Below are positions 33,196 through 43,142 of a stretch of DNA of 64,000 bases, piece after piece (positions within the stretch are counted from its first letter, which is position 1; the number at the start of each line of letters is the position of its first letter). Under the pieces are notes generated by a model. It saw only the letters and a program-made list of their open reading frames with translations. It had not been told where the DNA came from and made no database searches. Source of the DNA: Coriobacteriia bacterium. Its GTDB lineage: Bacteria > Actinomycetota > Coriobacteriia > Anaerosomatales > PALSA-660. Position numbers and translations under genes: made by a program. The DNA is taken from contig JAUSAU010000043.1 in the NCBI GenBank assembly GCA_030652345.1, positions 4,321 to 68,320 on the forward strand, in the 5' to 3' direction.

Positions 33196-35838
33196 CTAGT
33201 CGCGCCGGTAGAGGTCGAGCAGCCCCGCGAGTTCGCGCATGCGCACGGAAAGCCCGTCGATCGACTCGTCGTAGAAGTGATCGACGATGCTGCGGCCGGT
33301 CGCTCCGCTCATCGAGTGGGCCAGATGCTCGATCACCAGGCGCATGAGGGCGAACTGCTCGGGCGGCGCCCCGACCTTGTCCCAGTCCGCGGTCAGATGC
33401 CCGCCCTTGAACTGGGCGGGGACGCCTTCCGCCTCGAACCAGTCGTTGACCACCGTCTCGACGTTGCTGGCGAGACGAGGGCCGCCCAGGCGCCGATAGG
33501 ACGCGAACATCCCGTCAGCGACCGCGATGAAGATCGCGCGCGCCTCCTCGGGCTGGACCTCGTTGACGGCGCGCGCCCGCAGGGCGCCCTCTTCCTCACC
33601 GATCTGTCGCAGCGCATGTTCGAAGCACTCCACGATCCGCGGATCGAAGTGCGTTCCGGCGCAGCGCCGCAGCTCGTCCACGGCTTCGACGTGGGTCCGC
33701 CCGCCGCGATACGGGCGATCGGCGGTCATCGCCTCGAAGGCGTCGGCGACGGTGAGTATCCGCGCGAGCAGCGGGATCTCCTCGCCCTTCAGGCCGGCCG
33801 GGTAGCCGGCCCCGTCGAAGTGCTCGTGGTGGTGACGGACGACCGGCGCGATCGGCCACGGGAACGCGACGGGCTTCAGGATGTTCGCGCCGATGAGGGG
33901 ATGATGGCGCATCTGCCCCATCTCCTCGGCGTCGAGCTTGCCCGGCTTCAGCAGGATCTCCTCGTGGATGCCGATCTTCCCGATGTCGTGCAGGTAGGCG
34001 GCCATCTCGAGCGCCGTGCACTGCTCACCGGAGAGCCCGAGGCGCTCGGCGATCGCGCGCGCATAGTTCGCGACCCTGTCCGAGTGACCCCGGGTGTACG
34101 GGTCCTTCGCGTCGACGGCCTCGGCCAGCGAGCGCACCGTGGCGAGATAGGCGTCCTGGAGGCTCGAGAACAGCTCGATGTTGCCGATGGCGATCGTCAC
34201 GTGGTTCGCGATCGTCGAGAGCAGGCGGACATCGTCTCCCGTGAACCGGAACTCCCGATCGCGGCTGCCGACCGCTATGGCCCCGATGACCCCCTCGCCC
34301 GAGATGAGCGGTACGCACAGGGCCGCGAGCGCGCCGGTCACCGAGTCGACCTGCTGCTCGACCGTGTCGTCCGCCGGCGGGTTGAAGATCAGCGGACGGC
34401 CCTGCCGCACGACCCAGTCGGACATGGACGAGCGTATCGCGCGCTCATCCGGTCGACCGCTCGCGACGCCGCGCCATGCGCGCAGGTCGAGGCGCTGGCT
34501 CGCCTTGTCGCGCAGCATCACGTAGCCCGAGTCGACGTTGAAGATACGCATGGCCGAGTCGAGGACGGAGTCGAGCAGGATGTCGAGATCGAGGGTGGAC
34601 CCGAGCGCGCGGCTCATCTCGTAGAGCGTCGCGAGTTCGAGCACCTTCTTCGTCAGTGTGTCGGTGCGCTCCCTCAGGGACTCCGTCATCGCATTGAACG
34701 CGTCGGCGAGCTCGGCGACCTCGTTGGTGCCGGAGATGTCGACCTTGGATGAGAAGTCGCCTTCCGCGACACGTCGCGCGCTCTCGGAGAGGTCGGCGAG
34801 CGGTGCTGAGACGTTGCGGGCGATGACCGAACCGAGCCAGGTCAGCGCGATGACCGCCACGAACGACCAGAAGGCGATGAGGGCGATGGTGGTCGTCTTC
34901 GTGTCCGCCCTGACCTTGTCCGAGACCACCAGGGTCACAAAGCGCGCTGCGTCGGTCGGGTCGTCGGCGATGACCTCACCCGCCCCGCCGTGACCGCCCA
35001 TGTCCGCGAAGCTGACCCGCTCCGTCCGAGCGTCGAACTGCTCACCCGCTATCGCGAAGCGCGGCTCGAGTATCGTCCCGCCCGACCCGTCACCTCCCAA
35101 GCGACCTTCGAGCGCATCATGTCGGTCCCTGATCCGCTGAAGAGAATCCGGCGATGACGACGTCGCAGGAGGCACGGTACCCGTCGGCTCGACGAACACC
35201 GCTGCGGCGTGCTCGCCGTCGATGGAGAAGACCAGCGCGTCGACTCCAGCGATGCGGTTCTGGCGAAGGTAGGAGTCATCGATGACCCGCGAGACGACCA
35301 CCGCATACCGGCGGCCACCGAACGTGACGGGTCGAACGCCCGAGACCGTCTCCCGGCCGGCCACCCGGACGAACGTCGCGAACACCCCGTCGACGGCGAG
35401 GGCACGGGTCGGGTCGGCGGCGAACAGGCGCTCACCCATAGCCGTCGTGCCGTCGCCGGAACTCGCCACGACCGCGCCTGTCTCGTCGAGCACCAGGATG
35501 TAGTCCGCATCCATGTTGGGCCGCATCGCGGCGAGCCGCGTCATGGCCACCCGGAAGTCATCGCGCTCGAGCGCCGCGGTGACGCTCGGATCGTCCGCGA
35601 CCAGCTTCGCATCGGTCGTCAGGAGCTCCCCGGCGTCCTCGAAACGGGACAGCGCTGCGGTTGCGGCCCTGTCCGTTGCTCCGTCGAACCACTGATCGAG
35701 GATCATCTCCAGCCCGACGACACCCAGCACTGTCGCGATGACCGCGACGGCCATCGAGGCGACGAGGAGCGGGACGACGATCTGGTTGTGCAGATGCCGG
35801 CCGAAGAGTTCGAACAGTTTGCGGCGCCGCCTCACCAT
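33196..35838 (-). CDS. Membrane-bound sensor HD-GYP phosphodiesterase with C-terminal extension
   Basis: 880 residues. Membrane helix at ~20-42, a large extracytoplasmic dCache-like sensor to ~310, second helix (~313-335), HAMP (APLADLSESARRVAEGDFSSKV), GAF (~385-540), then HD-GYP with HD in MAAYLHDIGKIGI and GYP in HHHEHFDGAGYP. About 150 further residues follow that I do not recognise, mostly helical. Should hydrolyse c-di-GMP in response to an external ligand. It stands alone; a weak CGGCGCG/CGCGCCG hairpin (33184-33207) spans its stop codon. Confidence 0.9.
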   Translation of the reverse strand: MVRRRRKLFELFGRHLHNQIVVPLLVASMAVAVIATVLGVVGLEMILDQWFDGATDRAATAALSRFEDAGELLTTDAKLVADDPSVTAALERDDFRVAMTRLAAMRPNMDADYILVLDETGAVVASSGDGTTAMGERLFAADPTRALAVDGVFATFVRVAGRETVSGVRPVTFGGRRYAVVVSRVIDDSYLRQNRIAGVDALVFSIDGEHAAAVFVEPTGTVPPATSSSPDSLQRIRDRHDALEGRLGGDGSGGTILEPRFAIAGEQFDARTERVSFADMGGHGGAGEVIADDPTDAARFVTLVVSDKVRADTKTTTIALIAFWSFVAVIALTWLGSVIARNVSAPLADLSESARRVAEGDFSSKVDISGTNEVAELADAFNAMTESLRERTDTLTKKVLELATLYEMSRALGSTLDLDILLDSVLDSAMRIFNVDSGYVMLRDKASQRLDLRAWRGVASGRPDERAIRSSMSDWVVRQGRPLIFNPPADDTVEQQVDSVTGALAALCVPLISGEGVIGAIAVGSRDREFRFTGDDVRLLSTIANHVTIAIGNIELFSSLQDAYLATVRSLAEAVDAKDPYTRGHSDRVANYARAIAERLGLSGEQCTALEMAAYLHDIGKIGIHEEILLKPGKLDAEEMGQMRHHPLIGANILKPVAFPWPIAPVVRHHHEHFDGAGYPAGLKGEEIPLLARILTVADAFEAMTADRPYRGGRTHVEAVDELRRCAGTHFDPRIVECFEHALRQIGEEEGALRARAVNEVQPEEARAIFIAVADGMFASYRRLGGPRLASNVETVVNDWFEAEGVPAQFKGGHLTADWDKVGAPPEQFALMRLVIEHLAHSMSGATGRSIVDHFYDESIDGLSVRMRELAGLLDLYRRD

Positions 35839-35962
35839 CGGTCACCTATTCGGAGCGGCGCGGCGTCACTGCATCGTGCGATCGGCATTGACCCGTCCTT
35901 CCGGGTGACTCGTGGCGAGCGTGCGAACATGGTAGCACCCGTCCGCGCACGTCCGGGCACGA

Positions 35963-35991
35963 GAAGAGCCCCGCACAAGGCGGGGCTCTTC
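35963..35991 (-). terminator. Terminator hairpin of the por operon
   Basis: Perfect 12-bp stem: GAAGAGCCCCGC at 35963-35974 and GCGGGGCTCTTC at 35980-35991 with a 5-base loop, 26 bases past the porB stop. The strongest terminator in the window, usable in either direction. Confidence 0.8.
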
Positions 35992-36016
35992 GATACAGCG
36001 ATCCACCACACCGGAC

Positions 36017-36955
36017 CTAGAGGCCGCAGCGCTTGAGCACGTAGTCGAAGTTGCGATCGACCTCGGTCTGGACCGAGGCGAGCAGCTCCTCGTTGCCGGG
36101 CTTGAACAGGTGCTTGAAGCGACCCTGCGGCTTGAGGAACTCCTCGATCGGCTTGCGGTTCTCGCGGGTCACGGAGCGCTTGGTGTAGACCCACTCGCCG
36201 TCAACGACCTCGAACAGCGGCCAGAACGCGGTGGAGACGGCGATCTTGGCGATCTCGACCGTCTGGTCGTAGCCGATGCGCCAGCCGCGCGGGCACGGTG
36301 CAAACACGTTGAGGAACGCCGCGCCGTCGGCCGCGAAGGCCTTCTCCGCCTTGGCGGTGAGGTCCTTCCAGTCCGAGATTGACGCCTGCGCGACGTACGG
36401 GATGTTGTGCGCGGCGATGATCGAGGTCAGGTCCTTGCGACGCTGCGGCTTGCCCTGGCCGACCTTGCCGACCTCGGAGGTCGTCGCCCATGCACCCAGA
36501 GGCGTGGCGCTGCTGCGCTGGATACCTGTGTTCATGTACGCGCCGTTGTCGTAGCAGACATAGACCATGTCGTGCCCGCGCTCCATCGCGCCGGAGAGCG
36601 ACTGCAGGCCGATGTCGTACGTGCCGCCGTCGCCGCCGAACGCGACGAACTTCATCTTCTTGTCAGCCGGGATCTTGCCGGCGGCCTGGAGACCCTTGAA
36701 CGCCGCCTCGACGCCGGAGATGGTCGCGGCCGAGTTCTCGAAAGCGTTGTGGATGAACGGGGTCTTCCACGACGAGTAGGGATAGATCGTCGTCGAGACC
36801 TCGAGGCATCCGGTGGCGCAGCCCGCGACGATCGGCGTCTCACCGGCGCCGAGCAGTACCTGCCGCACGGCGATCGAGGCGCCGCAACCGGCGCACAGGC
36901 GATGCCCGCCTTCGAGACGGTCCTCGCGGTGGGAGAGCTCCTTGATGGTTGCCAC
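36017..36955 (-). CDS. porB: Pyruvate:ferredoxin oxidoreductase, beta subunit
   Basis: 312 residues. Carries thiamine pyrophosphate and a [4Fe-4S] cluster: LCAGCGASIAVRQ and CATGC supply cysteines, and GGDGGTYDIG through CYDNGAYMNTG is the TPP/Mg motif. Together with PorA, D and G it oxidises pyruvate to acetyl-CoA and CO2 while reducing ferredoxin. Last gene of porG-D-A-B; the substrate could be another 2-oxoacid, but order and lengths fit pyruvate. Confidence 0.93.
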   Translation of the reverse strand: MATIKELSHREDRLEGGHRLCAGCGASIAVRQVLLGAGETPIVAGCATGCLEVSTTIYPYSSWKTPFIHNAFENSAATISGVEAAFKGLQAAGKIPADKKMKFVAFGGDGGTYDIGLQSLSGAMERGHDMVYVCYDNGAYMNTGIQRSSATPLGAWATTSEVGKVGQGKPQRRKDLTSIIAAHNIPYVAQASISDWKDLTAKAEKAFAADGAAFLNVFAPCPRGWRIGYDQTVEIAKIAVSTAFWPLFEVVDGEWVYTKRSVTRENRKPIEEFLKPQGRFKHLFKPGNEELLASVQTEVDRNFDYVLKRCGL

Positions 36956-36967
36956 TGTCGCTCCCCT

Positions 36968-38155
36968 CTACCGGGCGCCGAGGTAGACGAGCCCCGCGGG
37001 GGCCGCCGTCCCGGACGCGATGTCGGACAGGTCGGAGTACACGCGGTCGATGAGCTCGATCTTCACGTCGGCGCCACCGAGACCGTAGATGTAGTCCACG
37101 ACAGGGATGCGCTCGGCAAGGTCATAGAGCGCGCTGCGCACCTCGAGGAACAGCGGGCCGCCCTCGGCGCCGAAGCTCTCGGAGCGGTCGAGGACCGCGA
37201 CGGCCTTGACGCCCTTGAGCGCCGCGGCGAGCTCGGCGTAGGGGAACGGACGGAAGCACCGGATCTTCACGACACCGACCTTCTGGCCCTTGGCACGCAG
37301 ACCGCGCGCGACGTGGCGGGCGTTGCCGGCGGTGGAGCCGATGACCACGATGGCGGTCTCGGCGTCCTCCATGCCCCATGTCTCGATCTTGCCGAACGGC
37401 CGACCGCAGATCTCGGACCACTCGGCACCGACGGAGTCGATGACCTCGCGTGAGCGCTCGATGGCGTTGCGCTGGGACTTCTTGAACTCGAAGTAGGGGC
37501 CGCCAAGCCCGGAGAAGCTGCCGTGCGTGACGGGGTTCTCCACATCGAGCAGCCCGTTGACGGGCGCGTAGTCGCCAACGAACGCCGCAACCGTCTCGTC
37601 GTCCATCAGCTGCGAGCGATCGATGGAGTGCGTGGTGATGAAGCCGTCCGCCGTGGTCATGACGGGAAGCAGCACGTCGGGATGCTCGGCGATGCGGAAC
37701 GACATGATCGTGTTGTCGTAGGCCTCCTGCGCCGTCTCGGCGAAGAGGATCACCCAGCCGGTGTCGCGGGCTCCCATGACGTCGCCGTGGTCGCAGTGGA
37801 TGTTGATCGGGGCGGACAGCGCACGGTTCGCGTTGAACATCACGATCGGGAGCCGCATACCGGCGGCGATGTGAAGCTCCTCCCACATGAGCGCGAGGCC
37901 CTGCGATGAGGTCGCGGTCGCGACGCGCGCGCCGGCGGCGGAAGCGCCGACCGCGGCGGACATCGCGGAGTGCTCGGACTCCACGTTGACGTACTCGGCG
38001 TGCATGCGGCCGTTGGCCACGAACTTCGCGAGTTCCTCGACGACGGTCGTCTGAGGAGTGATCGGGTAGGCGGGGATCACGTCAGGAGCGCACTGACGGA
38101 TGGCCTCGGCGACCAGCGTGTTGCCGGTTGCCGCGACGGTCTTCTGGGTGGCCAT
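36968..38155 (-). CDS. porA: Pyruvate:ferredoxin oxidoreductase, alpha subunit
   Basis: 395 residues. N-terminal PYR-domain motifs (VIPAYPITPQTTVVEELAKF, YVNVESEHSAMSAAVGASAAG) and C-terminal KIRCFRPFPYAEL are characteristic. GGAGGTG precedes ATG 38155, two bases after the porD stop; the frame upstream to 38239 is shadow of porD. Twelve bases separate it from porB. Confidence 0.94.
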   Translation of the reverse strand: MATQKTVAATGNTLVAEAIRQCAPDVIPAYPITPQTTVVEELAKFVANGRMHAEYVNVESEHSAMSAAVGASAAGARVATATSSQGLALMWEELHIAAGMRLPIVMFNANRALSAPINIHCDHGDVMGARDTGWVILFAETAQEAYDNTIMSFRIAEHPDVLLPVMTTADGFITTHSIDRSQLMDDETVAAFVGDYAPVNGLLDVENPVTHGSFSGLGGPYFEFKKSQRNAIERSREVIDSVGAEWSEICGRPFGKIETWGMEDAETAIVVIGSTAGNARHVARGLRAKGQKVGVVKIRCFRPFPYAELAAALKGVKAVAVLDRSESFGAEGGPLFLEVRSALYDLAERIPVVDYIYGLGGADVKIELIDRVYSDLSDIASGTAAPAGLVYLGAR

Positions 38156-38157
38156 GG

Positions 38158-38478
38158 TTACTTCACCTCCGGCAGTTCGCAGCCCTCGGGAACCATGTTG
38201 ATGGCATCCGCGGGACACACCTGGGCGCACACGCCGCACCCCTTGCAGTGGTTCAGGTTGAAGTCCGTGACCTTCTCATCCGCGACGTTCACGGCGCTGT
38301 CCGGACAGTAGATCCAGCAGAACAGGCACTGCGTGCACTTGGCGTCGTCGCGGAAGGGACGATCGCTGCGCCACCCGCCGGTGACGTAGTCACGTGAGTT
38401 GCCTGAATCCGGGATGACCGCGCCGCGCGGGAACTCGTCGGACTTCCACTCGTTGATGTTGGAGATGTCCCACTTCAC
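38158..38478 (-). CDS. porD: Pyruvate:ferredoxin oxidoreductase, delta (ferredoxin-like) subunit
   Basis: 106 residues with two [4Fe-4S] motifs, CTQCLFCWIYCP and CKGCGVCAQVCP, passing electrons from the TPP centre to ferredoxin. ATG 38478 overlaps the porG stop by 4 bp. Typical length and position. Confidence 0.94.
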   Translation of the reverse strand: MKWDISNINEWKSDEFPRGAVIPDSGNSRDYVTGGWRSDRPFRDDAKCTQCLFCWIYCPDSAVNVADEKVTDFNLNHCKGCGVCAQVCPADAINMVPEGCELPEVK

Positions 38479-39047
38479 GAAGACTGCACCTCCTCGTAGG
38501 CACGGGTGACCGACGCGATGTTGGCGTCGATGATCTCCTGGGCGAACTTCTTGCCGAACGTCTTGGCGAGGTGCTCGTTGAACTGCTCGAGCGTGAAGAG
38601 GCCGCTGAGCTTGGCGAGCGCGCCGATCATCGGCGTGTTCGGCATATCACGCTTGAGCGTCTCCATGGAGATGCCCGAAGCGTCGATCGAGGCGACCGTA
38701 CCGTGCTCGAGCTTGAGCAGGGCGCGGACGGCCTCGGGGGGACTGCACGTGTTCACGATGATCACGCCGTCCTCGGTCAGCCCGCGCGTCACGTCGACGA
38801 TGGGAAGCAACGACTCGTCGAGCACGACCACGACGCTCGGGAACTCGATGTTGTTGTGGATCTCGATCGGATCCTCACTGATGCGCGTGAACGCCTGGAT
38901 GGGAGCACCCATCCGCTCGGGCCCGTACTCCGGCATCGCCTGGATGTAACGGTCGAGCTCCAGTGCGGTCTCGGCGACGAGCTTCGCCGCCGTGACTGCG
39001 CCCTGGCCTGCGCGCGCATGCCAACGGATCTCCGTCAGCTCTCGCAT
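38475..39047 (-). CDS. porG: Pyruvate:ferredoxin oxidoreductase, gamma subunit
   Basis: 190 residues. The N-terminus EIRWHARAGQGAVTAAKLVA and GPERMGAPIQAFTRIS are diagnostic of the 2-oxoacid:acceptor oxidoreductase gamma chain. First gene of the por operon. The 236 bases upstream hold a possible -10 (TATATG near 39160) and an imperfect TGTGA/TCACG dyad, but no assignable operator. Confidence 0.94.
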   Translation of the reverse strand: MRELTEIRWHARAGQGAVTAAKLVAETALELDRYIQAMPEYGPERMGAPIQAFTRISEDPIEIHNNIEFPSVVVVLDESLLPIVDVTRGLTEDGVIIVNTCSPPEAVRALLKLEHGTVASIDASGISMETLKRDMPNTPMIGALAKLSGLFTLEQFNEHLAKTFGKKFAQEIIDANIASVTRAYEEVQSS

Positions 39048-39283
39048 GCCAGCCCCTTTCCCTTTTGTCGACGACCCTCATTGCGTACGGGGTCATTCGC
39101 GACCGACGCGGCCCTCTCCTGCATACGCGCGCCCGGCATCGTGCGCGCGCGTACATATATGGGCCGTGAATGTCCGCTCACAGTAGGGTGCGGAACCGGT
39201 GTACGGGCACGCGGCGGCGGTGAATGCGTCCGTATCGTCGGTGAACGGTAGGTAATTGCTGGAACTCTTCCGCGCGAGACGGC

Positions 39284-40150
39284 CTAGCCGAAGGCGCCAC
39301 GGATGTAGTCGGCGGTCTCCTTCCGAGCCGGCGCCTCGAAGACCTGCATGGCGTCCCCGACCTCGACGAGTCGGCCCATGAGGAAGAACGCGACCTGGTC
39401 GGAGATGCGCTGGGCCTGTGCCAGGTTGTGCGTCACGATGACGATCGTGTAGTCGGCGCTCAGTTCGAGAAGCAGCTCTTCGATCCGTGCGGTGGAGATC
39501 GGATCGAGCGACGCGCACGGCTCGTCGAGCATGAGGACGGCCGGACGTACGGCGAGGGCGCGCGCGATGCACAGGCGCTGCTGCTGCCCGCCGGACAGCG
39601 AGAGCGCCGACTCCCGAAGACCGTCCTTCACTTCGCTCCAGAGATTGGCCTGCACCAGCGAGCGCTCGACGATCTCGTCGAGTGCGGCGCGCGCCATGCG
39701 GCCCTCGTGCTCACGGACGGCCAGCGCGATGTTGTCGTAGACCGACATCGGGAACGGGTTCGGACTCTGGAACACCATACCGACGGCGCGTCGGAGCGCG
39801 GTGACGTTCACGTCCCGCGCGTAGATGTCCTTGCCGTCCAGCGCGATGGTGCCCTCCATGCGGAACGACGGGATCTCGTCGTTCATCCGGTTGAAGCACC
39901 GCAGCGCGGTGGACTTGCCGCAGCCCGAAGGGCCGATGAACGCGGTGATGCGGCGTTCCGGGATCGAGAAGCCGACATCCTCGAGGACGCGCTTCTTGCC
40001 GTAGGAGACGCCGAGCGACTGCACGCCGATGATCGGGCGCGCTATCTCGTCGGCCCGGGCCGCGGCGGATGCGCCGCTCTTCCCCGAGACGAGGCCTCCA
40101 AGGAGCCCGAATGCGTCGTTTGGTTCGGCCATCACGGTCATATCGCTCAC
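39284..40150 (-). CDS. pstB: Phosphate ABC transporter ATP-binding protein
   Basis: 288 residues. Walker [21 protein letters not shown]-loop [15 protein letters not shown], signature [16 protein letters not shown] and Walker [12 protein letters not shown] are typical PstB. The ~35-residue N-terminal tail is longer than usual. GTG 40150 is chosen from the GGAAAGG Shine-Dalgarno. Last gene of pstS-C-A-B; no phoU follows. Confidence 0.95.
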   Translation of the reverse strand: MSDMTVMAEPNDAFGLLGGLVSGKSGASAAARADEIARPIIGVQSLGVSYGKKRVLEDVGFSIPERRITAFIGPSGCGKSTALRCFNRMNDEIPSFRMEGTIALDGKDIYARDVNVTALRRAVGMVFQSPNPFPMSVYDNIALAVREHEGRMARAALDEIVERSLVQANLWSEVKDGLRESALSLSGGQQQRLCIARALAVRPAVLMLDEPCASLDPISTARIEELLLELSADYTIVIVTHNLAQAQRISDQVAFFLMGRLVEVGDAMQVFEAPARKETADYIRGAFG

Positions 40151-40178
40151 TGGGCTGCCTTTCCGCTGCCGGGGTGGG

Positions 40179-41126
40179 TCACGCTCGGTCCTGATGCTTG
40201 CGACGGCCGAGGACGATGGCCCCGAGATTGAGTGCGAGCACAAGGACGATGAGCACGAGCGCCGCGCCGTACGCGAGCGCTTCTGAGTTGCCCTCGCCCG
40301 CGGGCGAGTTGAAGTAGATGAAGGTCGTGAGCGTGGAGCCGGTGCCGCGCAGAACCGGTAGCCACTGCTGGACCTTCCACCAGTCGTCCACCGCCATCGA
40401 GATCGTGCCGCCGAGAGTGAGCCACACGATCGCGGTGTCGCCGGCGGCGAGGCCCATCCCGAGAACGACGGCGGTCGCGATGCCCGACCGTGCAGCCGGC
40501 AGGACCACCTTGCTGATGGTCCGCCACTTCGACACCCCGAGCGCCAGCGCACCCTGCCTCATGGAGACCGGGACGGAACGGATCGCCTCCTCGCTCACCT
40601 TGATGACGAAGGGGAGGATGTGGATCCCCATGACGATCGCCGCCACGATGAACGAGCGGCCGAACGCTGCCGTGCTTCCCTCGGCACCCGAACTCGAGAG
40701 GAACGTGAAGACGGGAAGCGAGAACATCGCCAGCCCGAACACACCGAAGACGACGCTGGGCACGCTCGCCAGGACCTCCAGCCCGACGCGCACGATGCGC
40801 GTGAGCCACGAGTTCTCATCCATGTACTCGGCGAGGTAGATCGCCGCGCCGACCGCCACCGGGAACACGAACGCCACGGACAGGAGCGTGAGGATCATCG
40901 TGCCGACGATCGGCACACGGACGCCGCCGCCCTGATTCTCCACGAGGCTCGGGACGGGATCGGTGCTGAGGAAGGTCCAGTCGACCGAGCTCCAGCCTCG
41001 CCACGCGAGGAAGCCGATGATGAACAGGCAGACCGCCGTCACGATCGCTGCCGCTGCCCAGCAGGCCGCAGCCCCGACGACCGAACCGATGTGCCTTCTC
41101 CCGGAGATTCCCGCTCGATTCACCAC
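40179..41126 (-). CDS. pstA: Phosphate ABC transporter permease
   Basis: 315 residues with six membrane helices and the BPD_transp_1 EAA region ([24 protein letters not shown]). Forms the inner-membrane channel with PstC. It lies nine bases after the pstC stop. Confidence 0.94.
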   Translation of the reverse strand: MVNRAGISGRRHIGSVVGAAACWAAAAIVTAVCLFIIGFLAWRGWSSVDWTFLSTDPVPSLVENQGGGVRVPIVGTMILTLLSVAFVFPVAVGAAIYLAEYMDENSWLTRIVRVGLEVLASVPSVVFGVFGLAMFSLPVFTFLSSSGAEGSTAAFGRSFIVAAIVMGIHILPFVIKVSEEAIRSVPVSMRQGALALGVSKWRTISKVVLPAARSGIATAVVLGMGLAAGDTAIVWLTLGGTISMAVDDWWKVQQWLPVLRGTGSTLTTFIYFNSPAGEGNSEALAYGAALVLIVLVLALNLGAIVLGRRKHQDRA

Positions 41127-41135
41127 GACCCTCTC

Positions 41136-42188
41136 CTAGACCCGCCGGGCGGAGACGACGCCCATGCGCTCGCTGAAGACGACATAGACCCACCGCGCGA
41201 ACAGGCTGAGCGTGAGTGAGAAGACCAGCAGCAGCGCGGCCAGCCCGAACAGCGCGGCCTCGATCGCCGGGATGCTCATCGCCTCGCCGCCGCTCTCCAC
41301 GATCGCCGAAGCCATCGTGCGAACCGGCATGATCAGGAAGTAGAGAGGGCCGTTCGCGAGCGAAGGCACGTACGCGATCGCTCCCGCCACCATGGAGAGG
41401 GCGATGGCCTCTCCGATCGCGCGAGCGGCTGCCAGCACGATCCCCGCGATGAGCCCGGGGGCGGCGGCGGGCAGCTGGATGCGCGTGATGCTGCGCCACT
41501 TCGTCATCCCGAGCGCGAGTCCGCCGTCGGTGTACGGCCTCGGGACGGCCCGGAGCGAGTCCACGGCGACCGTGACGAAGAACGGCAGGATCATGAAGGA
41601 GAGCACGACGATGCCGGCGAGGACACTCGAACCCTCCAGCGGGATGTCGGGGAACACGTCGGCGGAGTTCTGCGGCACGACGTAGTCGGTGATGAACGGC
41701 ACGACGACCGAGAGGCCGACGAGGCCGAAGACGACCGAGGGGATACCCGCGAGGAGCTGGACGACCGCCTCGAGCGGCTTGCGCACGAACGGCGGGGCGA
41801 GCTCGGCGATGAAGACCGCGCATCCGAGACCCAGGACGAGTGAGACCAGAACCGAGCCGATCGTCGTGTACAGAGTCCCGAGGATCAGCGGCATCGCTCC
41901 GAAGTGCACCGTCGCGGACCCCCATGCCTCCTCGAGCTGCATGTCCCAGCCGCCGGTCGTGATGAAGCTCCACAGACCCTGGCCCTGGACGAGCGGCCAA
42001 GCCTGCCTGAACACGAAGGCGACGACGATCGTGACGACCAGGCCGGAGAACACGGCGGCCGCCCCGAGCAGCGGCGGCATGAGAGCATCTCCGCGCTTGC
42101 CGGTGGTGGCGGTCAGGTCGAGCGCGGGGACCGGTGCGCGAAGAACCGGTGATCCCGGCGCGGTAGTCGAGTTGTCGGGCATCTTCAC
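41136..42188 (-). CDS. pstC: Phosphate ABC transporter permease
   Basis: 350 residues with six membrane helices; EAA loop GLALGMTKWRSITRIQLPAAAPG and AIGEAIALSMVAG are typical of PstC. Start GTG 42188 or ATG 42182, both weakly preceded by purines. Separated from pstS by a large stem-loop, which may uncouple their expression. Confidence 0.94.
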   Translation of the reverse strand: MKMPDNSTTAPGSPVLRAPVPALDLTATTGKRGDALMPPLLGAAAVFSGLVVTIVVAFVFRQAWPLVQGQGLWSFITTGGWDMQLEEAWGSATVHFGAMPLILGTLYTTIGSVLVSLVLGLGCAVFIAELAPPFVRKPLEAVVQLLAGIPSVVFGLVGLSVVVPFITDYVVPQNSADVFPDIPLEGSSVLAGIVVLSFMILPFFVTVAVDSLRAVPRPYTDGGLALGMTKWRSITRIQLPAAAPGLIAGIVLAAARAIGEAIALSMVAGAIAYVPSLANGPLYFLIMPVRTMASAIVESGGEAMSIPAIEAALFGLAALLLVFSLTLSLFARWVYVVFSERMGVVSARRV

Positions 42189-42234
42189 CGCTTCGGTCGG
42201 GTCGGTCGTCTGTCGGGGCTGTCACGCGGCGGGC

Positions 42235-42270
42235 GGGGCGTGACGGCCATCAGCATGGCGGTCACGCCCC
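42235..42270 (-). terminator. Intercistronic stem-loop between pstS and pstC
   Basis: GGGGCGTGAC at 42235-42244 pairs with GTCACGCCCC at 42261-42270; inside, GCCAT pairs with ATGGC around a CAGC loop with one G/G mismatch. It follows the pstS stop and lacks a U-tract. A partial terminator or 3'-end stabiliser giving more PstS than PstCAB is the likely role. Confidence 0.6.
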
Positions 42271-42297
42271 GCGCCTGAGGCGAGGGTGGTGCGAGGA

Positions 42298-43113
42298 CTA
42301 GCGGAGGCGGAGGTACTCGCGACCGGCGATCGCCTGGCCGGCCGAGCTCTTCGCGTAGTTGATGAACGCGAGGGCCTCACCGGTGGCGGCGCCGTTCGAA
42401 AGCAGGTACAGGTAACGACGGTACTTGTAACGACCGCTGATCGCGTTCGCCTTGGTCGGGGCGACGCCGCCGATCTTCACACCCCTCACCGAGCTGTTCA
42501 CGAAGGCGACGGAGACGTAGCCGATCGCGTAGCGGTTGCGGGCGACGGCGGAGCGGACCATGCCGTTGGAGGCGTACATCTTGGTGCGGCTCGACTGACG
42601 CGAGTTGGAGAGGAAGCTCTCCTTGAAGTAGGTGTACGTGCCGGACGCGCCCGTGCGGCCGACGAGCACGATCGCCTTGTTCGGGAACTTCGAGCTGACC
42701 TGACGCCAGTTGGTGATCTTGCCGGTGAAGATCTTCTTGATGGTCGCCTCGGACGTGTTGGCGAGCAGGCCGTTCTTGTGCACGATGATCGCGAGTGCGT
42801 CGCGGGCGACGGGGTACATCACGATGCTCGCTGCGTCGGTCGAGGCCTTCTCACGCGAGGACATGCCGAGGTCCGACTTGCCGCTGGCGGCATCCTTGAA
42901 GCCCGTGCCCGAGCCACCGCCGGCGACGGTGATGCTGGTGCCGGGGTGCAGGCGGTGATAGGCCGCGGCCCACTGGACGGCGAGCGGCTGGACGGTGGTG
43001 GAACCGCTGAGCTTCAGCGTCGCGGCGAACGCGAACGCCGGCGAGACGACCGTGGCGAGCATGACGACCGCGATGGCGACAGCAGCGAGACGGAGAGACT
43101 TGGAACGGTACAT
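42298..43113 (-). CDS. pstS: Phosphate-binding periplasmic-type protein
   Basis: 271 residues. Signal peptide (LAAVAIAVVMLATVVSPAFAFA) then the PstS-type binding fold: LSGSTTVQPLAVQWA, GGGSGTGFKDAASGKSDLGM and GRTGASGTYTYF carry the phosphate-coordinating residues. No lipobox cysteine is seen, so in a monoderm it may be released or otherwise held. Feeds phosphate to PstCAB downstream. Confidence 0.94.
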   Translation of the reverse strand: MYRSKSLRLAAVAIAVVMLATVVSPAFAFAATLKLSGSTTVQPLAVQWAAAYHRLHPGTSITVAGGGSGTGFKDAASGKSDLGMSSREKASTDAASIVMYPVARDALAIIVHKNGLLANTSEATIKKIFTGKITNWRQVSSKFPNKAIVLVGRTGASGTYTYFKESFLSNSRQSSRTKMYASNGMVRSAVARNRYAIGYVSVAFVNSSVRGVKIGGVAPTKANAISGRYKYRRYLYLLSNGAATGEALAFINYAKSSAGQAIAGREYLRLR

Positions 43114-43142
43114 CGAACGCCTCCTAGAGTGGATTTGGTGAC

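Noticed and set aside
39048..39283. CRP- or Rex-type operator upstream of porG (TGTGA/TCACG dyad)
   Set aside because: The half-sites are eight bases apart and imperfect, so they fit neither the CRP (N6) nor the Rex spacing.
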